Below are positions 43,215 to 48,928 of a stretch of 48,928 nt of DNA, one piece after another. The notes under the pieces were generated by a model. The model did no database searches and was not told the origin of the DNA. It saw only the letters and a program-made list of their open reading frames with translations. Each line of letters begins with the position of its first letter. Positions within the stretch are counted from its first letter, which is position 1. The stretch lies in assembly GCA_002494015.1 (NCBI GenBank), contig DLAR01000048.1:1-48928 (forward strand). The letters run 5' to 3'. The stretch comes from Porphyromonadaceae bacterium UBA7042 (GTDB lineage: Bacteria > Bacteroidota > Bacteroidia > Bacteroidales > Muribaculaceae). The translations under genes and the position numbers were made by a program.

Positions 43215-43817
43215 ATGAGACTGTTCATCACATCACTGCTGTTGTCGATTGCGGCCCTCTGTCATGCCGCAACACCGATTACAGGCCAATGCGAGATTGG
43301 CCCCGAACAGATGTGGCAATTTGTCCTCTCCCACAACCCCGATTTTCCGCGCGAGACAGCCGAGGCATTCTATGAAGTGGGAAACCTCTACAATATCCGT
43401 GGCGACATCGCCTTGTGTCAAGCCATCATCGAGACGGGGTGGTTCAAGTTTGAAAACGGTACAGCCGTGACTGCCGACGACCACAATTATTGCGGCCTCG
43501 GGGTGAGAAAACGCGGCAAGAAAGGGTGCAGTTTCTCGTCGGCCTATGAGGGTGTGACGGCGATGATACAGCACCTCTTTGCCTACGCGACCGACTGTGA
43601 CCTCCCCGACGACGAGCCTATTGTCGACCCCCGTTTCAACCTTGTCAACCGCGGTTGCGCGCCCACATGGGAATCCCTATCGGGACGCTGGGCCATGAAC
43701 ACCCGCTATGGCCGCGACATCCTGACAATCTACAACCGCCTCGCCGATTTCCGCATCGACCCCTCCCTCACCCCCACCAAGACCATCGAGCGCATCGAAG
43801 TCATCATCCCCGAGTAA
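43215..43817 (+). CDS. secreted glucosaminidase-domain protein (peptidoglycan hydrolase type)
   Basis: 200 residues from the ATG at 43215, which opens a signal peptide (RLFITSLLLSIAALCHA). A longer frame reaching back to 43065 overlaps KdgK and the terminator and is rejected. The single domain (about 30-170) is of the Glucosaminidase (PF01832) type: ALCQAIIETGWFKFENGTAVTADDHNYCGLG with the catalytic Glu in IIETGWF, and a later YEGVTAMIQHLFAYA. It should cut N-acetylglucosaminyl bonds in peptidoglycan. It stands alone, with its own promoter after the PUL terminator. Confidence 0.85.
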   Translation: MRLFITSLLLSIAALCHAATPITGQCEIGPEQMWQFVLSHNPDFPRETAEAFYEVGNLYNIRGDIALCQAIIETGWFKFENGTAVTADDHNYCGLGVRKRGKKGCSFSSAYEGVTAMIQHLFAYATDCDLPDDEPIVDPRFNLVNRGCAPTWESLSGRWAMNTRYGRDILTIYNRLADFRIDPSLTPTKTIERIEVIIPE

Positions 43818-44099
43818 TCCACTACTCCTAAGTTCAAAATAATTAAAGGAAAACCACATGGTCTTATCAGAATGCAAATGCACAAAGATTTTCTGAGTTA
43901 GTTATAACATACATCAAATCATATTACATTATCCTATCTAATTTCAACTTTAGCGCACGTTTAAAAATTCCATATATCTCACCAAAAAAAATTAATAAAA
44001 GCAAAGAAATCAACAAACTTTTATTTTAATTTATTTGTTAAGATAAAAAAGGCACCAAAACTGTAAATATATTATCGGTTTAATTTTGAACATCTACTT

Positions 44100-44333
44100 A
44101 TGAAAAAACCGAAAGTAATAAAAATCATCTCCTTGATTGGATTCGTAATCTCGTCATGGTTTGTGATATGGCCTCCGGGTGGAATCAAATGGCTGCCGTA
44201 TGTGTTTGTCGTAACAGGAGGTATTTCGCTGCACTTTTTAATAGGGAAAGGCGAAGGTGTATCCCGGAAAAGGGCAATTATCGTTCTCTGCATGGCGATT
44301 TTGATAGCTTGGATAATATTTTATTTTATTTGA
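44100..44333 (+). CDS. small membrane protein, tandem paralogue 1
   Basis: 77 residues with about three hydrophobic segments (10-24, 33-48, 58-76). The core ISSWFVIWPPGGIKWLPY is shared in form with the next gene (ISGWLVIWPPENHQWVAY), and both have a central FLIGK. It lies in an AT-rich stretch unlike the rest of the window; the 282 bases before it hold no other gene. A -7-like box TAATTTTGA is at 44081-44089. I do not recognise a named family. Confidence 0.65.
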   Translation: MKKPKVIKIISLIGFVISSWFVIWPPGGIKWLPYVFVVTGGISLHFLIGKGEGVSRKRAIIVLCMAILIAWIIFYFI

Positions 44334-44346
44334 CAATTATGTTGTT

Positions 44347-44586
44347 ATGACTTGGGTCCGAATATTAGGAGTCGTGATATATTTTATATCAGGTTGGTTG
44401 GTTATTTGGCCACCTGAGAATCATCAGTGGGTTGCATATATCTGCGCGGTAACTCAGGTTCTGTCTATATTTTTGATCGGGAAAGCAAATAAGAAACTGA
44501 CCTCCGGCCGCATCGTTCTCTTAGTAGTCATCGTGGCTGTCGAGCTGATATTTCTCTATGTAATCAATCACATTTACCCCGAATGA
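44347..44586 (+). CDS. small membrane protein, tandem paralogue 2
   Basis: 79 residues, 13 bases after its paralogue and surely co-transcribed. Three hydrophobic segments and the shared VIWPP and FLIGK motifs show a duplication. The C-terminal segment (RIVLLVVIVAVELIFLYVI) diverges from copy 1. No known function; a very small two-gene membrane unit ending at a strong terminator. Confidence 0.68.
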   Translation: MTWVRILGVVIYFISGWLVIWPPENHQWVAYICAVTQVLSIFLIGKANKKLTSGRIVLLVVIVAVELIFLYVINHIYPE

Positions 44587-44591
44587 GATCT

Positions 44592-44624
44592 CCGCGTCGG
44601 CGATAAACCCTATCGCCGACGCGG
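44592..44624 (+). terminator. strong hairpin terminator before the ClC gene
   Basis: Perfect 14-bp GC-rich stem (44592-44605 and 44611-44624) with loop AACCC, followed by TTGTTATTTT. It ends the small membrane protein pair. The ClC start codon lies only 13 bases further on, leaving little room for a separate promoter. Confidence 0.85.
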
Positions 44625-44637
44625 TTGTTATTTTAGT

Positions 44638-46005
44638 ATGGCAACTATTTTTAACAGATTAAGGGATGAGTTCTACCGAGGCGTCGAGTGGCGGCGGAGA
44701 CATGTGGGCGACACGCCTTTCATGTTCATCCTCGCATGTGTGACGGGACTGCTCACCGGAACGACGGCCTTTCTGTTAAAACGCTCGATTGCGACTGTAT
44801 CGGGATGGCTCACCGAGCGGTTCAGTGACTACGGCCCCGACTATACCTTCCTGTTCATCCCGCTCGCCGGGATTCTGCTGTCGGGAATATTCATGCGTTA
44901 TGTGATTCACCGCAATATCGCCCACGGGGTGCGCAAGATGATTCTCGGATTCAGGCAGCGCGTCTACCGTCTCAGCGGGAAGTTAATCTATTCACCCTTC
45001 ATTGCCAGCACGTTCACGCTCGGATTCGGCGGCTCGGCGGGTTCCGAAGGTCCCATCGCCACCACCGGCGCGGCCATCGGCAGCAACATCGGCAAGGCAT
45101 GCCGGCTGTCGCCCCACCTGCTGATTATAATGACCGGCTGCGGTGCCGGGGCGGGAATTGCCGGAATTTTCAAAGCTCCCGTCGGCGGTATGCTGTTCAC
45201 GCTCGAAGTGTTGCAACTCCCGCTGTCGACAGTGGCGGTAATCGCGCTGCTCGTCGCGTGTCTAACCTCGGCACTGACCGCCTACATCCTCTCGGGGTGC
45301 ACTATAGACCTCGCGTTTTCGGCCCCGATGCCAACGTTTGACACCGCGCTGCTTCCGTGGGCGCTCCTGCTCGGTGTCTTCTGCGGATGTTACTCGCTGT
45401 ATTACAGCTATATCATGAAAAAGGTCGAGAATTTTCTCAACCGGCTCGGAAATCCGTGGGTCAAGAACCTCGTCGCGGGGGGCATCCTATCGCTCCTTGT
45501 GTTTCTATTCCCGGCCCTCTATGGCGAGGGATACGGAATCGTCGGAAAAATCATCAACGGTCATGGCAGCGACATTGCCCTCGGCACATTCCTCAACTCC
45601 GCGCTGCCCGACGCATGGGTACTGCTACTGATTGCCGCAGGGATTCTGCTTGCCAAGTGCTTTGCGACCTCGTCGACCAACAGCGGTGGCGGTGTGGCCG
45701 GAGATTTCGCCCCCACCCTCTTTGCCGGAAGTGTGGCCGGATTCTTCTTCGCAACATTGCTCAACACTCTTTTCGGCCTCCGGCTCCCCGTCGGAATCCT
45801 CGCTTTGCTCGGCATGGCCGGAGTCATGGCCGGAGCAATCCGCGCCCCCATGATGGCCATATTCCTGACCATCGAAATGACCGCATCCTACTCTTTCCTC
45901 CTGCCGGTTGTCGTGACCGCGACAGCAGCTTTCGGCATCGTGCGCCTTTCCCGCCTCGAAACAATCTACTCGGACCGCAAAAAACTCCGCGACCAAAAAA
46001 TGTGA
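44638..46005 (+). CDS. ClC-family chloride channel/transporter
   Basis: 455-residue integral membrane protein with the usual ClC helix pattern and no CBS domains. The conserved GSAGSEGP motif keeps the gating Glu. GIFKAPVGGMLFTLEVLQ and GGGVAGDFAPTLFAGSVAGFFF are the other family blocks. The position of the internal proton glutamate of ClC-ec1 (second Glu of IIEEM) reads Val (TLEVL), so proton coupling may be altered. It lies directly behind a terminator, so its transcription may come from read-through or from a promoter I cannot see. Confidence 0.92.
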   Translation: MATIFNRLRDEFYRGVEWRRRHVGDTPFMFILACVTGLLTGTTAFLLKRSIATVSGWLTERFSDYGPDYTFLFIPLAGILLSGIFMRYVIHRNIAHGVRKMILGFRQRVYRLSGKLIYSPFIASTFTLGFGGSAGSEGPIATTGAAIGSNIGKACRLSPHLLIIMTGCGAGAGIAGIFKAPVGGMLFTLEVLQLPLSTVAVIALLVACLTSALTAYILSGCTIDLAFSAPMPTFDTALLPWALLLGVFCGCYSLYYSYIMKKVENFLNRLGNPWVKNLVAGGILSLLVFLFPALYGEGYGIVGKIINGHGSDIALGTFLNSALPDAWVLLLIAAGILLAKCFATSSTNSGGGVAGDFAPTLFAGSVAGFFFATLLNTLFGLRLPVGILALLGMAGVMAGAIRAPMMAIFLTIEMTASYSFLLPVVVTATAAFGIVRLSRLETIYSDRKKLRDQKM

Positions 46006-46037
46006 AAGGTCAGCCTGAAGCAATCAGGCAGACCTTT
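46005..46037. terminator. bidirectional terminator between the ClC and M6 protease genes
   Basis: The hairpin pairs AAAGGTC with GACCTTT and GCCTGA with TCAGGC, with one A-A mismatch between and loop AGCAA. T-rich sequence follows on the plus strand, and an A run (T on the minus strand) lies on the other side. It serves the two convergent genes. Confidence 0.75.
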
Positions 46038-46067
46038 TACATTCAAGTCGTCTTACTCAACCCGAGG

Positions 46068-48890
46068 TTACTTGACCAGTACCTTTATTGTCGAGTTGTC
46101 GGTTCGAAAGACATACACTCCCGGTGCGACTGTCACAGTCTGCCCCGCAGCATAATCTCCGCAATAAATCAATGTGCCGTCTACGGCGGCCACTACGAGA
46201 TACCCTCTATATCCGGGCAATCTGACTTCTCGCCCGGCAATCTCTACAGCCTGAGCTGCATCTGCCGCGACATCCGATATTCCCGAAGCTCCGAGGTCAA
46301 CCTCCAAGTCTACCCCACGGGATTCGTTATCTCCCTTGAAAAGACCCGATACTGAATACTGATGGATTCCTTCTCCGGGATTTTCGTCTTTAAACGAGGC
46401 AGCCAAAGTCGTACCCAAAAGGTTTCCGTCACGATAAACTGCAAATGCATAGGGATAATACATGTCAAGTTTCGCATCAGTCTCCCCGGCAGGGACAACA
46501 ATTTCTCGGTCAGGTTCTATTGCAGGTTTTACCAAAGTCGCATATCCGAATATATTGCCGTTAAGACGCATATCGGTAGTCCATGTCTTGCCGTCGTAGC
46601 TCACAAGGTCGCCATATCCTTTCACGGCAGGGCCCTTGTCGGTGAGCACGGTGACATTGGTCACAGCCGATTCATAATGAACCCCTATCCACACGTCTTT
46701 GTCAGCTGTGATTTCGACAGATTTTGTCAACACGATATTGTTCCACACCATGTTGCCAAACTCTTTCAGCACACGTTCCGATACAAGTTGCGCCGGGGAG
46801 CCGTCACCGGGTTCCGATTCCCACACCCGCAGGGTACATTTCAGTTCATTCTGCGACTGACATGGATAGAACGCCACCCGACGGATTTTATATCCTTTAT
46901 AAATCGCCAAATCCTCGGCACGGAAACGGTGAACGTAGTCCATCGACTTAACCGGCAGGTCAATCATCTCGAAATTTTCCTCATCATCATTCATGCGGGT
47001 CAGGCGGGTGTCAAGTTCCCAAGACAGCTTGACACTGCCATTATCGGCCACGATGTGGTCAAGCGAAACAATGCAGTTGGATGGAATCCTCGCATCTGTC
47101 GCGATATATGGCGACACGAGTCCCGATTGATATTCGGCATCAACCGTATAGGACAAAAGTGTCTGATTCCCTATCGCATCATCAACATAAGATGTTCCCT
47201 CTACTCTGGATAGCAAGTGGCCATTGCGGAACAGATTGTAACACACGGGCTCATCATCCCCCTCGGGAGCATCCCATGAAAGGGAGACGATACCGCGACG
47301 CGATGTAGCGGTCAAATTGCGCGGGGAAGCAGGTTCTTCGTCACTCAAAAAATCAAAATCTACTGTCCCGTCAATGTTTTCCACGATATTGTCAAGGCCC
47401 TTATAGGTATATCGCCCCGAAACAGAGCGTGTGGACGGCAGAGTGCGGTCGTTGAACGCCGTTACAGATGCCGAGCCGGGGAAAGGCGCGATATCACTGC
47501 TGACAGCCCCATATGTATAGCTGTCAGTGTCAGGGTCACACATTGCTCCGGCACAGACAGTGTAAACCGCCTGCGGAAACGAATTGTTTATCGTGTTACT
47601 CACGAGATTTCCATCAACCAGCGACTCGTTGATGTGATACACAAGCAATCCCTCCCCGGGCAAAGCACAGTCAAATTCACCTTCGCGCCTACGGTTCTCT
47701 ATCACAAAATATTCCCCGGGCAACGTACAGTCAAACCGATAAGCCTCAGGCACAAAAGTAGCGCCTTTCATCCCTTTCACGCCCACTGACTCGCCAAGCG
47801 TTAAAGGAGACACCCATCCGAGCTGTATTTTCTGCCACATATTTATACCAGCCGGGCGGTTGCCATACTCACCGTTCCATGCACCTGACCCCATAAGGTC
47901 CCATACTCCTGTCCCGGGAAATTCCCCGCCACTTAGTGAATAATCTGTATCATAGAAGTCCGGAGCGCCAAGATTGTGACCAAACTCATGACACATCACC
48001 CCGATTGTCGACATCTTGGTCAAGTCTTTCCCAAGTAGTTCAGGCTGGATGGTGTAGCGTCTCACTTGAATTCCGTCAAACTCCATTCCATAAATCGTGC
48101 TTGAATGTGACCAAATATCGCTTGACGAGCCGGTTGCCTCCTGCCCCGCTCCCTGATGAATGACCGCGAGACCGTCAAGAATACCGTCTCCGTCATTATC
48201 AAATTCAGTGAAATCAATCTCTCCGTCGATAATGTGGAGCGCGTCGGCTATCATGGCAAGCGCGCCGTCGGCCCCGTAATGACTCTTTTCATAGGGGAGC
48301 GTAATCCACCGTGTCACGGTCGTGGTTATGTCAAGCTGTCCATAGGAATTTTCAAGATAATAGTCACGAAAACTGCCTATTCTGGCATATTTTTCGCCAT
48401 TCATGTACATGTCAAAATCCTCCTTGGCAAACCTCGGGGATGTGTCTTTGTAGTTCAGCAACAGCATCAACAGCTTGCGCTCCCCCTTGGAAGGGAATGT
48501 TCCGTCAATCTGAGTGTTAAAACCGGCATCGGAGAGTTTTCGCGGTGAGGAAGCTTCCTTGATCTGTGACACGCTAAAATTCAGACCCGGCTTGATTCCG
48601 AGAAATGATGCTTCTGACGAGTTTCCGCCGCAATAACGCAACGCTGACGGTTCAAGCCTGCCGGCACGAGACTCGGCATATACGAGATATCCGCTGTCAT
48701 CACGCAGCAGCGTATATCCGTCGTCCGACACGGCCCAGTTAAAATGCTCGTCACCTTTCAGCGTGACGGTCACGACACTTCCGTCGGGTTGCACGACTTC
48801 TACCGGTGACGGACAGGCAGGAACAGCATGTGCACCGGCAACTCCTAACAGCACTGCCGCACAAGTTGTTATAAATTTCAATCGAGACAT
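46068..48890 (-). CDS. secreted M6-family metalloprotease with C-terminal sorting-like domain
   Basis: 940 residues with a signal peptide (about 1-22). A propeptide-like region precedes the M6 (immune inhibitor A-type) catalytic domain (about 130-500) with the zinc motif HEFGHNLGAPD (301-311) and a calcium-loop-like DNDGDGILDG (231-240). A fibronectin type III domain follows (about 518-605, ASPRNLTATSRRGIVSLSWDAP), then a beta-rich region to about 770 and a second FnIII-like part. The last 75 residues (GISDVAADAAQAVEI... APGVYVFRTDNSTIKVLVK) resemble a type IX secretion C-terminal domain. Whether this organism has that system cannot be seen here. It stands alone on the minus strand. Confidence 0.9.
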   Translation of the reverse strand: MSRLKFITTCAAVLLGVAGAHAVPACPSPVEVVQPDGSVVTVTLKGDEHFNWAVSDDGYTLLRDDSGYLVYAESRAGRLEPSALRYCGGNSSEASFLGIKPGLNFSVSQIKEASSPRKLSDAGFNTQIDGTFPSKGERKLLMLLLNYKDTSPRFAKEDFDMYMNGEKYARIGSFRDYYLENSYGQLDITTTVTRWITLPYEKSHYGADGALAMIADALHIIDGEIDFTEFDNDGDGILDGLAVIHQGAGQEATGSSSDIWSHSSTIYGMEFDGIQVRRYTIQPELLGKDLTKMSTIGVMCHEFGHNLGAPDFYDTDYSLSGGEFPGTGVWDLMGSGAWNGEYGNRPAGINMWQKIQLGWVSPLTLGESVGVKGMKGATFVPEAYRFDCTLPGEYFVIENRRREGEFDCALPGEGLLVYHINESLVDGNLVSNTINNSFPQAVYTVCAGAMCDPDTDSYTYGAVSSDIAPFPGSASVTAFNDRTLPSTRSVSGRYTYKGLDNIVENIDGTVDFDFLSDEEPASPRNLTATSRRGIVSLSWDAPEGDDEPVCYNLFRNGHLLSRVEGTSYVDDAIGNQTLLSYTVDAEYQSGLVSPYIATDARIPSNCIVSLDHIVADNGSVKLSWELDTRLTRMNDDEENFEMIDLPVKSMDYVHRFRAEDLAIYKGYKIRRVAFYPCQSQNELKCTLRVWESEPGDGSPAQLVSERVLKEFGNMVWNNIVLTKSVEITADKDVWIGVHYESAVTNVTVLTDKGPAVKGYGDLVSYDGKTWTTDMRLNGNIFGYATLVKPAIEPDREIVVPAGETDAKLDMYYPYAFAVYRDGNLLGTTLAASFKDENPGEGIHQYSVSGLFKGDNESRGVDLEVDLGASGISDVAADAAQAVEIAGREVRLPGYRGYLVVAAVDGTLIYCGDYAAGQTVTVAPGVYVFRTDNSTIKVLVK

Positions 48891-48928
48891 ATCTTAGAGG
48901 GTGTTTAATAACAAATGTTAATCCAAAG

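Overview
The window looks like a piece of a Bacteroidales chromosome, most likely a gut Muribaculaceae-type organism. The evidence is a SusC/SusD pair inside a long glycan-utilisation locus, a propeller/Y_Y_Y/AraC regulator, eukaryote-like (GT3-type) glycogen synthase beside a GT35 phosphorylase, Bacteroidetes -7 boxes (TAnnTTTG) before several genes, and many exported lipoproteins. The family-level placement is inference. I see no rRNA, tRNA, CRISPR array, integrase or complete insertion sequence.

Left part (1-8.6 kb, minus strand): one efflux operon. In transcription order it holds an HlyD-type adaptor, one MacB/LolD-type ATPase, and five FtsX-type permeases that alternate between two paralogous types (A3-B2-A2-B1-A1). 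Upstream lies a sigma-54-like -24/-12 element, with two 16-bp palindromes at enhancer distance. Next (8.7-13.0 kb, plus strand) comes a glycogen synthase/alpha-glucan phosphorylase pair closed by a strong terminator.

The centre (13.1-43.1 kb, plus strand) is a large polysaccharide utilisation locus (PUL) for a uronic-acid-containing glycan. It starts with a membrane-bound propeller/AraC regulator that is split by a frameshift at two overlapping hairpins, followed by an ECF sigma factor. SusC, SusD and an Ig-like surface lipoprotein come next, then an alginate-lyase-fold lipoprotein, two GH28-like beta-helix proteins, a heparinase II/III-type lyase, an internally deleted GH127 relic, GH97, GH43, GH88 and a DUF4861 lipoprotein. 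The distal genes process unsaturated uronates: KduD, an orphan galactitol-type PTS IIC, a KduI that carries a Sec signal peptide, a GltD-like flavoprotein, and KdgK. The most interesting reading is that lyase and GH88 products are isomerised in the periplasm by the exported KduI, that the resulting keto-acid enters through the orphan IIC protein without phosphorylation, and that KduD and KdgK continue in the cytoplasm. This is a hypothesis drawn from the signal peptide and gene order.

Between KduD and the IIC gene is a minus-strand relic of a four-helix-bundle (23S rRNA intervening-sequence-type) protein, framed by 24-bp inverted repeats.

Right part (43.1-48.9 kb): a glucosaminidase-domain protein with its own promoter, an AT-rich patch with two tandem paralogous tiny membrane proteins, a ClC-family chloride transporter, and, convergent on the minus strand, a large secreted M6 metalloprotease with a T9SS-like C-terminus.
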